Assembly (NCBI GenBank): GCA_965199285.1
Contig: OZ240687.1
Span: 992,001-1,056,000 of the forward strand
Reading direction: 5' to 3'
Length of the DNA stretch: 64,000 nucleotides
DNA from: CBDDGJ01 sp965199285
GTDB lineage: Bacteria > Pseudomonadota > Alphaproteobacteria > RS24
Shown here: positions 1 through 8,163 of the stretch, piece after piece
Numbering within the stretch: the stretch's first letter is position 1
Layout of the letters: the number at the start of each line of letters is the position of its first letter
Translations under genes and position numbers: made by a program
Notes under the pieces: generated by a model
Database searches by the model: none
What the model saw: only the letters and a program-made list of their open reading frames with translations
Told to the model about the DNA's origin: nothing

Positions 1-559
1 GCAGCGCGGTAAAATTATAACGGCCATAAGAGCCATAACGAATAGTGGTTTCGCGCTCATCCGCAATCGGGCGGGAAATCACATTCACCAGCCCATGCAC
101 CGCATTAGAGCCATAAAGCGCGCTACCGGGCCCGCGCGTAATCTCAACCCGCTGGGCAAATTCGGAAGCCGTATCCAACAGCCCGTTAATATTGGAAAAT
201 CCGGGTGCGCGCAAAGAAATGCCATCTTGCATATATAAAAAAGAGCCCGCCCCTGCGCCGCCCACCAAAACCGGTGAACGAATGGCGGTGAGATGGTCTT
301 GCCCATTGCCGCGATGGATTAACACACCCGTTGCTTTGTTCAATAAATCGCTTGGATAGGCAGTTTCAATCTGGGCAGGGGTGAGAATGCTAATATTGCC
401 AATATTATCTTTTCGGGGCGCTTCGGCGCGGGTTGTGGTGACGACAATCTCATCAAGCTGTGCGGCTTCATCAATTTGTGCCTGTGCCGATAAAGCACTT
501 AAACATAAATTTGTGCAAACAACCCCGCACAGGGCTTTGCCGATTAAATTCCAGTTCAT
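1..559 (-). CDS. TonB-dependent outer-membrane receptor, N-terminal part (3' end outside window)
   Basis: Reading the minus strand from an ATG at 559 gives about 186 residues with no stop before the window edge. A signal peptide ends near AQAQ (about residue 28). It is followed by a TonB-box-like DEIVVTTTR and then a plug domain with the usual features (GSFLYMQDGISL, VEITRGPGSALYGSNAVHGLVNVISR). The family imports siderophores, vitamins or sugars across the outer membrane using TonB energy; the ligand cannot be told from the plug. A GGGAGA ribosome site lies 6 bases before the start. It follows kdsD by 20 bases and may be co-transcribed with it. Confidence 0.88.
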   Translation of the reverse strand, partial: MNWNLIGKALCGVVCTNLCLSALSAQAQIDEAAQLDEIVVTTTRAEAPRKDNIGNISILTPAQIETAYPSDLLNKATGVLIHRGNGQDHLTAIRSPVLVGGAGAGSFLYMQDGISLRAPGFSNINGLLDTASEFAQRVEITRGPGSALYGSNAVHGLVNVISRPIADERETTIRYGSYGRYNFTAL

Positions 560-579
560 GATAATCTCCCTATTGCTTA

Positions 580-1539
580 TTATGCAACACCAATCCGCAA
601 GAGGTCAAGCAGCCGAATAAAGCCGGTAGGCGTATCGCCCTCACAGATAAACAAGCATTGAATATTATTTTTTTGCATTTCATGCAGCGCTTCCGCTGCA
701 AGCTGGGTTTCCTCCATACGGTGCGGTTTTTTTGTCATAATATCGCCGGTTGACTTAGTCAGCAAATCTTCGCCCATATGGCGGCGCAAATCTCCATCCG
801 TAATAATGCCCACCAAATCGCCCTTATCATCAATAATGCCAAGACAGCCAAAACTGAATTTGGACATTTCGATAATCGCTTCCGACATTTTCATATCCTG
901 CCCGCCCAAAGGTAAATGCGGCGCTTTATGCATCACATCGCCAATATAGCGAAGCGATGCGCCAAGCTTGCCACCGGGATGAAAGTTTTTGAAATCGGCA
1001 GCGGAGAAATTTTTCTTCTGCAACAGCGCCACTGTCAACGCATCGCCAAGCGCTAATTGCATAGTGGTGGAGGTGGTTGGGGCTAACCCATTGGGGCAGG
1101 CTTCATCGGCTTTCGGCAAGGCGAGGCAAATATCGGCACTGCGGGCAAGCATACTATCGGCCGCAGCGGTGATGGCAATCATCGGGATTTCAAACCGCAA
1201 TTTATATTGCATGAGGCTGGCAAGCTCTGCCGTTTCGCCCGACCAAGATAGCGCCAAAATAACATCATCGCGGGTAATCATCCCCAAATCGCCATGACTG
1301 GCTTCGGCAGGGTGGACAAATTGTGCTGGCGTGCCAGTGCTTGCCATGCTGGCGGCAATCTTGCGTCCAATATGACCGCTTTTGCCCATTCCCGATATAA
1401 TCACGCGCCCCTTATCTAGCTGCGCAAGCATTTCTATCGCGGCGGTAAATGTATCGCCAAGCGCCGCTTGTAAAGCGCTTAGTCCGGCGATTTCATAATC
1501 AATCGTCTGCCGTGCCGATTGTAAAGCATCAAATGTCAT
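580..1539 (-). CDS. kdsD: Arabinose-5-phosphate isomerase (KdsD/KpsF/GutQ family)
   Basis: 319 residues, the full family length. An N-terminal SIS sugar-isomerase domain (about 1-190) carries GMGKSGHIGRK, HPAEASHGDLG and LSWSGETAEL. Two CBS domains follow (about 205-319). The enzyme converts ribulose-5-phosphate to arabinose-5-phosphate, the first step to KDO for lipopolysaccharide. Its start is 3 bases after the galU stop, so the two form a surface-polysaccharide operon. GutQ and KpsF paralogues have the same architecture, so the physiological name is inferred. Confidence 0.93.
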   Translation of the reverse strand: MTFDALQSARQTIDYEIAGLSALQAALGDTFTAAIEMLAQLDKGRVIISGMGKSGHIGRKIAASMASTGTPAQFVHPAEASHGDLGMITRDDVILALSWSGETAELASLMQYKLRFEIPMIAITAAADSMLARSADICLALPKADEACPNGLAPTTSTTMQLALGDALTVALLQKKNFSAADFKNFHPGGKLGASLRYIGDVMHKAPHLPLGGQDMKMSEAIIEMSKFSFGCLGIIDDKGDLVGIITDGDLRRHMGEDLLTKSTGDIMTKKPHRMEETQLAAEALHEMQKNNIQCLFICEGDTPTGFIRLLDLLRIGVA

Positions 1540-1542
1540 AGC

Positions 1543-2415
1543 TTACACCTCATCAATAATTTGCCGCAATTCATCGCGCAAGCCATCGCCCATATTGGCG
1601 CCATATTCGGAAAGCGCAAAGGCTAAATTGGCAGCAACAAAGCCTTGATATGAACCACTATCATAACGCTGCCCCTCATATTGATAAGCGGTGCTTGGCG
1701 TATCGCCAATCATCATCGCGATGGCATCGGTGAGTTGAATTTCACCGCCCGAACCGGCATTGGTGGTTTTGAGAACCGACATAATTTCGGGCTGTAAAAT
1801 ATAGCGCCCAATCATGGCAAGGTTGGAGGGCGCATGTTCCGGCAAGGGCTTCTCCACCATTGCGGTTATATTATGGATTTTACCAAGCTTACCATCTGTT
1901 GCGACAATCCCATAGCTGCCCGTTTGCGCCGGCGGGATGGGTTTTACCGCCACCATATTGCCGCCCTCATAGACGGCCGCCATTTGCGCCAAACAGGGCG
2001 GATTATCCAATAGCATTTCATCTGGCAAAATAACCGCAAAGGGCTTATCATCAATCGTATCAGCCGCACAGGAAATCGCATGTCCCAAACCTAAGGGCGC
2101 GGGTTGATAAATTTCTTCCACCCGCGCTGCCTCCGGCAAGCCCGCGCGCAATAGCGGCAGGCTATCGGTTTTGCCTTTTTCTTGGAGGGCTTTTTGATAA
2201 TGCGGCGCGTCCGAAAAATGCGCCATAATCGCTTTTTTTTCAGGCGCGGAGACAAAGATAAAATTCTTGCAGCCCGCCGCCGCTGCCTCTTCAACCGCCC
2301 ATTGAATAAGCGGACGATCAACCACCGCCAACATTTCTTTGGGAATGGCCTTGGTTGCTGGTAAAAAGCGGGTTCCTAAACCCGCAACCGGAAAAATAAC
2401 TGTTTCAACCTGCAT
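1543..2415 (-). CDS. galU: UTP--glucose-1-phosphate uridylyltransferase
   Basis: 290 residues, typical of bacterial GalU. The N-terminus holds the nucleotidyltransferase signature (GLGTRFLPATKAIPKEML), followed by the conserved RPLIQWAVEEA and, further on, GGEIQLTDAI. It makes UDP-glucose for cell-surface glycans. It is the first gene of a tight minus-strand unit with kdsD, which fits a joint role in envelope polysaccharide precursor supply. The upstream 120 bases run back to the tRNA-Ser gene on the other strand and should hold the promoter. Confidence 0.95.
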   Translation of the reverse strand: MQVETVIFPVAGLGTRFLPATKAIPKEMLAVVDRPLIQWAVEEAAAAGCKNFIFVSAPEKKAIMAHFSDAPHYQKALQEKGKTDSLPLLRAGLPEAARVEEIYQPAPLGLGHAISCAADTIDDKPFAVILPDEMLLDNPPCLAQMAAVYEGGNMVAVKPIPPAQTGSYGIVATDGKLGKIHNITAMVEKPLPEHAPSNLAMIGRYILQPEIMSVLKTTNAGSGGEIQLTDAIAMMIGDTPSTAYQYEGQRYDSGSYQGFVAANLAFALSEYGANMGDGLRDELRQIIDEV

Positions 2416-2539
2416 CGCACTTGTGTTTCTTTTTCATCACTTTGTTCTTAACAGACTCGAAACCATAATTCAATTTGTCGCGTGGCGCGCAATTATAAAA
2501 CTAGATATAGCATAGGCATCATGATATATGCGAGGGGCT

Positions 2540-2627
2540 GGAGAGGTGGCCGAGTGGCTGAAGGCGCACGCTTGGAAAGCGTGTAGGCGGTAATCCCGTC
2601 TCGAGGGTTCGAATCCCTCTCTCTCCG
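2540..2627 (+). tRNA. tRNA-Ser (anticodon GGA)
   Basis: The cloverleaf can be drawn by hand. The acceptor is 2540-2546 with 2620-2626 (one G-U pair), and the discriminator is G2627. The anticodon stem is CACGC/GCGTG around the loop TTGGAAA with anticodon GGA at 2574-2576. A long class II variable arm follows, and the T arm GAGGG-TTCGAAT-CCCTC is at 2603-2619. No CCA is encoded. Sequences resembling its 3' end occur again downstream (see 2751-2775 and 4804-4842). Confidence 0.96.
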
Positions 2628-2959
2628 GCATTTATAATTTTTGACTAAGAACTTTTGCGAGGGAAAAGAATAAGGGCGCTGCTAAAATAGAAGAGATTCC
2701 GCCAATCGTTTGGCGCCCTCGCAGAGGTATGGCACGAAGTGCCATTACCGTGAGCGAAATAAACGGGTGGTTCGATAGCCTCTCTCCGTCACCCGAGAGA
2801 GCACCATTTATATAAAAGCCCGTCCGTACCTAATACACCCCTCCCATCTTGAAAAGTAATAGGCAGCATCCTATATAAATTAATGAATTTAGCCGAAAAA
2901 AAGAATAATCAAATAGAAACAGATGAATGATGATATAATTATACCCCTTATATCTGCAA
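2628..2959. repeat. Repeat-rich intergenic region downstream of tRNA-Ser
   Basis: No gene is seen. The stretch holds inverted repeats (GCGAGGG near 2656 with CCCTCGC near 2716; GGTATGGCAC with GTGCCATTACC near 2726-2750). At 2751-2775 a 25-base sequence starting TGAGCGAAATAAACGGG and ending GGTTCGA recurs exactly at 4804-4828. The motif GTGAGCGAAATAAA also turns up in variant form near 14890 and 60945, so it appears to belong to a dispersed repeat family. Confidence 0.6.
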
Positions 2960-3361
2960 ATGTTATTATCTTTAGCTTTTACGCTTATTTCGAATAGAAA
3001 AAGGTCTAATTTGGAACTTACAGTTACATTTTTGAAATTGTTTACTTCAGCAATTTATTTTATTGCGCCGCTTCTATTGTTTCTAGTTTCAATCATTATC
3101 GTGCTCGGGCAAATCGTCACGTATATTGAGAAATGGAATAAGTTTGATGGGTTTTACTGGTCGTTTGTCACGGCGACAACTGTTGGTTATGGTGATCTGC
3201 GGCCTTTTCGAAGAATCTCAAAGATACTATCCATCATCATTGCGCTAAACGGCATTATTTTAACCGGTATTATTCTCGCTACCGCCGTTGAAACTGTTTC
3301 CATGTTTCTTGAACAATATCTCGACCCAGCCGTTCTTGAGGATATAGAAGAAGAATTATAA
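2960..3361 (+). CDS. Small two-TM potassium channel protein (Ion_trans_2)
   Basis: 133 residues with two hydrophobic helices (about 22-52 and 86-112) and between them a pore loop with the potassium selectivity filter TTVGYGD. It should form a tetrameric potassium-selective pore in the inner membrane. It has no voltage-sensor helices and no RCK domain, only a short acidic tail (DIEEEL). The gene is AT-richer than its neighbours and stands alone between tRNA-Ser and an ATPase gene. The ribosome site is weak, so the exact start is uncertain. Confidence 0.82.
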   Translation: MLLSLAFTLISNRKRSNLELTVTFLKLFTSAIYFIAPLLLFLVSIIIVLGQIVTYIEKWNKFDGFYWSFVTATTVGYGDLRPFRRISKILSIIIALNGIILTGIILATAVETVSMFLEQYLDPAVLEDIEEEL

Positions 3362-3401
3362 GAGAGTTAATCTATTTTTATTCTGTTGGTCTTGTGATTT
3401 T

Positions 3402-3427
3402 AGGGGCGCGGATATTAATGCGCCCCT
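3402..3427. repeat. Palindromic repeat, copy 1 (downstream of AAA+ ATPase gene)
   Basis: The arms AGGGGCGC and GCGCCCCT flank a 10-base spacer GGATATTAAT. The same 26 bases occur at 4746-4771, so the ATPase gene between them is bracketed by two copies. This copy lies just beyond the 3' end of the ATPase gene and could act as a transcription stop, but there is no clear T run. Confidence 0.75.
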
Positions 3428-3485
3428 TGCAATCGTAAGTCCATTATGCGGTGAATAGCGCCTATAATCACCGCATATAATACAG

Positions 3486-4661
3486 TCATTCATCTAGGCG
3501 CTGCATCAGCTTAGGCAGGGAAATCATTTGAATATCATTGCCAATAGGAAATTCATCATCGCCGCCATAAACCACATATTTTCGAGTTGCGCCAACATCC
3601 GAACAGGTTTGATTAAAGTGCTTGCCCAGCTTGGGGGCAGTACCGTGTTTAATCTCAACCGCCCAAATATCTGCGTTGGGCATTTTGATGACCAGATCGA
3701 CTTCCGCCCCCGCTGAGGTTCGGTAAAAATACGTTTCAGCCAAGCGTGGCAGTACTGAGTGAATATTTTCCACAACAAACCCCTCCCAGCTTTTCCCTAA
3801 AATCGGATTGGACAGCAGCGCGTCATAGCTGCTGATACCAAGCAAGCGATGCAGCACACCGCTATCACGCACATAATAGCGTGGTGACTTTACGAGCCGT
3901 TTTTTGACATTAGCATACCATGGCTCAATACGGCGTATGAGCAGTAAGTCGTTGAGAATGTCGAGATAATTGTTGATGACCGAACGCCCCACTTCAAGGT
4001 TGGCAGCCAGCTTACTGACGTTCACCATCTCGCCTTGCAGATGCGCGAGCATCGTCCATAAACGGCGCAACTTGGTGGCAGGTACATCGAAGCCCATTTG
4101 CGGCACATCCCGCTCGAGATAGGTGCGTATCAAATCTTCCAGCCAGCCCATCGCCATTTCATCGCTTTTAGCCAGATAGCTTTTAGGGAAGCCGCCGCGC
4201 AACCAAAGATTTTGAATATCTTTTTGCTTATTTCCCGTTTCGAGACTGTTTAACCCAGTCATTTCAATGTAGCTGATGCGGCCTGCAAGGCTTTCTGACG
4301 ATTGACGCAGCAAATCCATAGATGCTGAACCAAGCAACAGAAACTGTCCGGCATCACGCACTTGCTGGCGGTTTTTATCAATCAGCCCGCGTAGCACCAT
4401 GAACAAATCCGGCGCACGCTGAATCTCATCGAGAATGACGAGTTTATCGCTGTGACTACGCAAAAAGCTAGTTGGATCGCTTAGTTTGAGCAAATCCTCT
4501 GGCGATTCCAAATCAAGATAGATGGAATCCACGCCCTTCGAGATATACTGCGAAAGCGTGGTTTTGCCTACCTGACGTGCGCCAAGGAGCGCCACAGCAG
4601 GGCTCTGAGCGAGATTTTTTTGAAGTCTGTCTGTAATCCATCTATTTAACATACCTTGCAT
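3486..4661 (-). CDS. AAA+ ATPase with DUF4143 domain
   Basis: 391 residues. The N-terminal AAA_14-type ATPase has a Walker A ALLGARQVGKTTL (about 25-37) and a Walker B LVILDEIQRAP (about 74-84). A DUF4143 domain of nuclease-like fold fills the C-terminal half, with EVDLVIKMPNADIWAVEIKHG resembling the E-V-K core of PD-(D/E)XK folds. These proteins are common orphan accessory genes in bacteria and archaea; their role is not established. It is a single gene, flanked by two copies of a palindromic repeat (3402-3427, 4740-4777), which suggests insertion as a module. The length is normal and no frameshift is seen. Confidence 0.85.
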   Translation of the reverse strand: MQGMLNRWITDRLQKNLAQSPAVALLGARQVGKTTLSQYISKGVDSIYLDLESPEDLLKLSDPTSFLRSHSDKLVILDEIQRAPDLFMVLRGLIDKNRQQVRDAGQFLLLGSASMDLLRQSSESLAGRISYIEMTGLNSLETGNKQKDIQNLWLRGGFPKSYLAKSDEMAMGWLEDLIRTYLERDVPQMGFDVPATKLRRLWTMLAHLQGEMVNVSKLAANLEVGRSVINNYLDILNDLLLIRRIEPWYANVKKRLVKSPRYYVRDSGVLHRLLGISSYDALLSNPILGKSWEGFVVENIHSVLPRLAETYFYRTSAGAEVDLVIKMPNADIWAVEIKHGTAPKLGKHFNQTCSDVGATRKYVVYGGDDEFPIGNDIQMISLPKLMQRLDE

Positions 4662-4739
4662 TTTGTATCATTCAGAAGCAAATTACAAGGTATTATATGG
4701 ATCTTTATGCTGAAGACTGTAACGTCACCTTTTGTTAAA

Positions 4740-4777
4740 GATATGAGGGGCGCGGATATTAATGCGCCCCTCATATC
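4740..4777. repeat. Palindromic repeat, copy 2 (upstream of AAA+ ATPase gene), 14-bp perfect stem
   Basis: The inner 26 bases match 3402-3427 exactly. Here the palindrome extends outward to a perfect 14-bp stem (GATATGAGGGGCGC with GCGCCCCTCATATC) around the same 10-base spacer. It lies 78 bases upstream of the ATPase start codon. Confidence 0.75.
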
Positions 4778-4803
4778 AAATCGCTACAGGATTATGATGA
4801 TTA

Positions 4804-4842
4804 TGAGCGAAATAAACGGGTGGTTCGAATCCTTCTCTGCGT
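4804..4842. repeat. Dispersed repeat with tRNA-3'-end-like sequence
   Basis: The first 25 bases match 2751-2775. The following GGTTCGAATCCTTCTCT resembles the T-arm and acceptor end of tRNA-Ser at 2606-2623. This could be a degenerate attachment site marking the far edge of a segment inserted at the tRNA, but no integrase gene is present. A short C4-TT-G6 hairpin follows at about 4856-4865. The rest of 4843-5068 holds no gene I can support. Confidence 0.4.
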
Positions 4843-5068
4843 CATTAATAATACCCCTTGGGGGGCTTTATGAGGACTATCCACGCTTAACACTCAAACA
4901 GATGTAGGGCGTATGTCTAATGGTCGAGAAAAGCAAGCTCGTTTTTGCGCAATGATTAAAGCTTGCTATTATTGGCAATAAAACAAATAAGATAATAAAT
5001 ATAAATTGCAACCTATAAGATTTTGTGCTATGTTGAAGTGTCCAAAAAAATAAAAACAAGGAGGGACT

Positions 5069-6568
5069 ATGGGTAAAGGAATAGATTGTTACGGATATAA
5101 AGCAAATAATTTGAATGCTTCCTTAAATTTTAATCTTATCGAGCCAAATGGCGAAAAAAAATCTTTTCAATTAAACAATTCTGATAGCGTTGAATGGCAT
5201 AATTTTGAAGTGGAAACATCTTTTTTACACCCTTTTACTGATGGAAAATATTCGTTTGAGGTAAATGGGAAGGTAGAAGGTAAGTGTGATATTTCGCCTA
5301 TTTCTGGCTTAACATCTAATTGTACTATGTGCGATATGCTCGCTAACCAACAGTGTAAAACTATCGAAGGTGTTGGTATTCTAAGCTATGGTTTTTATGA
5401 TTCTGGTGGCGGGTATGATTCTGGAAAATTTCCTTATACTCGCCATGAGCAATCATACGCTTATCTGGGGGATGAAAAACGACCAAATTGGATGAAAGAG
5501 CTTGTAAGTAACAATACAGGCTTAAATGAAGCTCCTTTCAGTGTATTCGTGTTACCAGGTGCACATGATGCAGGAATGAATACTTCAGAAAATATTACCA
5601 AGATCGTTGATAACTTTAATATCACAAGTGCAATTGGAACGGCTATTGCAGCTTGGCTAGCATCTGCTTTCACGATCGCTTTGAGTGCTGTAATAGCTGC
5701 AATTACCGCCTTAGCCTCTAGTGTTATACAAAATATATTAGTGGGGCTTGGGGTGACACAAAAAGATAGCATTACAGATATGCTAAATATGGGAACGAGA
5801 TATTTTGATTTCCGTCCTGGATATGCTGCAGACATCACGGGCGTTAAATCTGCAATCGGTGATGGTCTATTTCACCAGCATTATTTTCTTCCGGGTATGG
5901 ATTTTGTAGATTTTCTTAACGAAATTGTTGCTTGGCTCGATCAACATTCTGGAGAAATAGTTGTTATAAGTCTTGGGTTTGCAGGCTTCTATGATGATGC
6001 AATGAAGCCTGATCCTGATGTTCTAACCAGTAAAATAAATGCGGCCATTAGCAACAATAATTCTAGCTTGGTAACGGGGAATATTCATGATGCCTCGAAA
6101 TCTTATAAGGAACTTATTAGTGCTAACAAGCGTCTTTTATTTTTCAATAATCAGGCAAAGGTTAACGACGCTGATAAATATGACTCTTATAATAAGAGCT
6201 ATCAAACATTAGATCCTCAAAATATTATTACAGCCTTGGAAAAGATGGATCCTATTCCTCCCAAATCTAATTTCTTATATACAGTATTGCAATTGCAGGG
6301 TACGGCGAATGGTGTTTCGGCTTTGTGGCCTACCCTCATTTATAACGAAAAAATAAAAGGTACTGCTGCGCAAAGTCCATTATTGATGACGAAAGGAAAA
6401 TTTGATTTCAGCACCTACAGATGGGCCAAAAATAATTTGCAAAACTTTAGTTATCAATACCCATTGGTAATATTAAATGATTTTGTTGATCCTGCCATGT
6501 CGCACATTTCTGAAACTGCAACTTTAGAGAGATTTAACCAGTTTAATCTTCAATTAACACATAAATAA
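5069..6568 (+). CDS. Phosphatidylinositol-specific phospholipase C-like protein
   Basis: 499 residues. An N-terminal beta-rich region (about 1-125) precedes a PLC-like phosphodiesterase TIM barrel with LPGAHDAGM (H166), MLNMGTRYFDFRPGY (R244, R249) and GLFHQHYF (H269 or H271), the expected general acid/base pair. The family cleaves phosphoinositides or related phosphodiesters; the calcium-independent bacterial type is likely. Unusual is an alanine-rich, very hydrophobic insert at about 188-226 between the two catalytic strands, long enough to enter a membrane. No signal peptide is seen. Strong ribosome site AAGGAGGGA. The gene is clearly more AT-rich than the core genes, consistent with transfer. 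Confidence 0.78.
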   Translation: MGKGIDCYGYKANNLNASLNFNLIEPNGEKKSFQLNNSDSVEWHNFEVETSFLHPFTDGKYSFEVNGKVEGKCDISPISGLTSNCTMCDMLANQQCKTIEGVGILSYGFYDSGGGYDSGKFPYTRHEQSYAYLGDEKRPNWMKELVSNNTGLNEAPFSVFVLPGAHDAGMNTSENITKIVDNFNITSAIGTAIAAWLASAFTIALSAVIAAITALASSVIQNILVGLGVTQKDSITDMLNMGTRYFDFRPGYAADITGVKSAIGDGLFHQHYFLPGMDFVDFLNEIVAWLDQHSGEIVVISLGFAGFYDDAMKPDPDVLTSKINAAISNNNSSLVTGNIHDASKSYKELISANKRLLFFNNQAKVNDADKYDSYNKSYQTLDPQNIITALEKMDPIPPKSNFLYTVLQLQGTANGVSALWPTLIYNEKIKGTAAQSPLLMTKGKFDFSTYRWAKNNLQNFSYQYPLVILNDFVDPAMSHISETATLERFNQFNLQLTHK

Positions 6569-6584
6569 ATTAAGGGGACGTTAA

Positions 6585-6740
6585 ATGACGATTAAAAATG
6601 ATGGATTAATGTGGGATCGTGATGCGGTGATTAATATGTGGATGCATGACCATCAAAACTGGCCAAACTTTACATGCGATACCCAAACCCTTGCCTCCAA
6701 ACTGACTGATATACGCCAAGCTGGCGAAGTGTTCGAATGA
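6585..6740 (+). CDS. Small unrecognised protein, 51 residues, possibly the 5' part of a broken gene
   Basis: An ATG at 6585 sits behind AAGGGGACG, 16 bases after the PLC-like gene, and reads 51 codons (starts MTIKNDGLMWDRD) to TGA at 6738. In the next frame, from about 6742, an open stretch encodes TALHDIQELKEGDIFIQ and runs to about 6890. The two pieces could be one protein split by a frameshift. No family is recognised. The spacing suggests an operon with the PLC-like gene, for example as an immunity or partner protein, but that is inference. Confidence 0.45.
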   Translation: MTIKNDGLMWDRDAVINMWMHDHQNWPNFTCDTQTLASKLTDIRQAGEVFE

Positions 6741-6741
6741 T

Positions 6742-6890
6742 ACGGCCTTGCATGATATTCAAGAGCTCAAGGAAGGTGACATCTTTATCCAGAACCCCGG
6801 TGAGGGACGTAGCACCAGTTACAGGCTAACAAACCGCGGAATGATAGCTTTCCCACAAAACCCACGCGCATATAGCATGAGTAGTGACCG
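6742..6890 (+). pseudogene. Open fragment downstream of the 51-residue ORF, probably its shifted continuation
   Basis: The frame reads TALHDIQELKEGDIFIQ, then NPGEGRSTSYRLTNRGMIAF, with plausible protein composition up to about 6890. Beyond that it runs antisense through the dioxygenase gene and loses sense. It has no good start or ribosome site of its own (first candidate is TTG at 6748). I read it as the remnant of the preceding small gene after a frameshift. Confidence 0.3.
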
Positions 6891-6892
6891 CG

Positions 6893-7799
6893 CTAGCTGG
6901 CGTTCATGCCTTGCATTCGTTTATGCGCTTCCTCAGCGCCGAAAAGCTCTTCAATCTTTGCTGTCATTAGCTCTTCATCTGCGCCTATCTGTGTGTCAAC
7001 ATTCGGATTGACGGCAAATTCTGGTGTGACGGCCTCAGGCCCTTCGCCTGGTGGTAATGGCGGCGTGTAATAGCCGATCGTATATGAGCCCATATCGTAG
7101 CCGAGCAGCTTTTTGAACTCTGGATCAAAATCTTTTGCCACTTCTGGCGGGCAGCATAAATATTGGTTCTCTTCCTGACGCAACCAGCCTAGCGTGTAAT
7201 CAATATTAATGCCGATACGAGCTTCTGTTGTTTGGTTTTGACCACCGCCATGCATAACCGAACCCGTGAACAGGAGAACCGAACCGCGCGGCATTTCTGC
7301 ATAGGCTTTTTCATGCTCCTCGGCTTGTCGCTCATCCGCCCAGTCGGATGAGCCGGGTACAACAATTGTCGCCCCGTTTTCTTTTGTAAAATCCGTCATC
7401 GCCCACATGCAATTAAGCTGCGGTTCAATATCTTTGAACATATTACTCCATGCCCATTTATCTTTATGCAAAAATTGCGATGTTTCGCTAGAACCGATCT
7501 TGATCGCTTGGCTTAAATGAATTTGGTAACGCTCGCAATATGGCAAAAGCAAATGGTCGCATGCTGCCAGCACCATTTTATTCGCGGCAATTTTGCGCGC
7601 CAGTGCGCTGCGTGCTCGTGCCGTGAAATTCATCCTTACCTGTTGGCGTTGCTTCGAAATAAGGCGTAAGCTCAGCCTGCATAGTATCCATATCATCTTG
7701 GCTGATCAAATTTTTGATAATCACCGCCCCATCACGATCTAATGCTCTTAGCACATTGACCATATCGGCGTTTTTTTCAAATGATGTCAATTCAGGCAT
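6893..7799 (-). pseudogene. Phytanoyl-CoA dioxygenase family (PhyH) gene, frameshifted
   Basis: Two overlapping minus-strand frames together encode a full PhyH-type Fe(II)/2-oxoglutarate oxygenase. The first (ATG at 7799, strong AAGGAGG site) supplies the N-terminus up to STQRTGA. The second supplies LARKIAANK to the end, including the iron ligands H-x-D in FLHKDKW, the distal His in SVMHGGGQ, and the 2-oxoglutarate Arg in EARIGIN. They join at about 7590-7600 (GGCGCGC region), where one extra or two missing bases break the frame. Catalytic residues are intact, so this is either a recent mutation or a sequence error. The substrate is unknown. Confidence 0.8.
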
Positions 7800-7820
7800 A
7801 GCATCCTCCTTCTTGCCGCT

Positions 7821-7837
7821 TCTGATATTTTGTCAGA
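7821..7837. promoter_or_regulatory. Operator-like palindrome 1 upstream of the dioxygenase gene
   Basis: TCTGATATTTTGTCAGA is a 17-base near-perfect palindrome (arms TCTGA/TCAGA). It starts 22 bases upstream of the dioxygenase ATG and is repeated with one base difference at 7857-7873. Paired identical sites 36 bases apart between promoter and gene point to a dimeric repressor. No regulator gene lies next to it. Confidence 0.6.
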
Positions 7838-7856
7838 CATAACACATAAAAGTCAA

Positions 7857-7873
7857 TCTGATAATTTGTCAGA
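7857..7873. promoter_or_regulatory. Operator-like palindrome 2 upstream of the dioxygenase gene
   Basis: TCTGATAATTTGTCAGA matches the site at 7821-7837 at 16 of 17 positions. The 36-base centre-to-centre distance puts the two sites on nearly the same DNA face (about 3.4 turns). The rest of 7874-8097 is AT-rich with no gene. Confidence 0.6.
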
Positions 7874-8097
7874 TATTGTTGATCCCCTAAAAATAATTAT
7901 AGTCGATAAAGTTCCAGCATGTCCAAATTCACCCCGTTTTTCGCCGAATCTATCTGCTATTATGATGTGTTATATAATTGTGTTGCATGATGTATAGTGT
8001 GCAATTTATAAAATAATATGGATTTATATGCCAGCCATAGTATAATTAAGACGACACGCCCGCTAAAGCATTCTTACCAAATTCGGAAGGATAAAAA

Positions 8098-8163
8098 ATG
8101 AATAAACAGATTCTGATAGAAGCTTTTTTATATACCTCAATAATGCGGCACAATGATGAGTAG
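8098..8163 (+). CDS. Possible 21-residue leader ORF
   Basis: ATG at 8098 follows GGAAGGATAAAAA and reads MNKQILIEAFLYTSIMRHND and E to a stop at 8161-8163, overlapping the start of the DUF1353 gene (8153). It has a better ribosome site than the DUF1353 gene itself, so translation of the latter may depend on coupling. It has no recognisable function. Confidence 0.35.
   Translation: MNKQILIEAFLYTSIMRHNDE

Noticed and set aside
85..306. 73-residue minus-strand ORF inside the TonB receptor
   Set aside because: It is a shadow frame of the receptor plug domain read in another frame.
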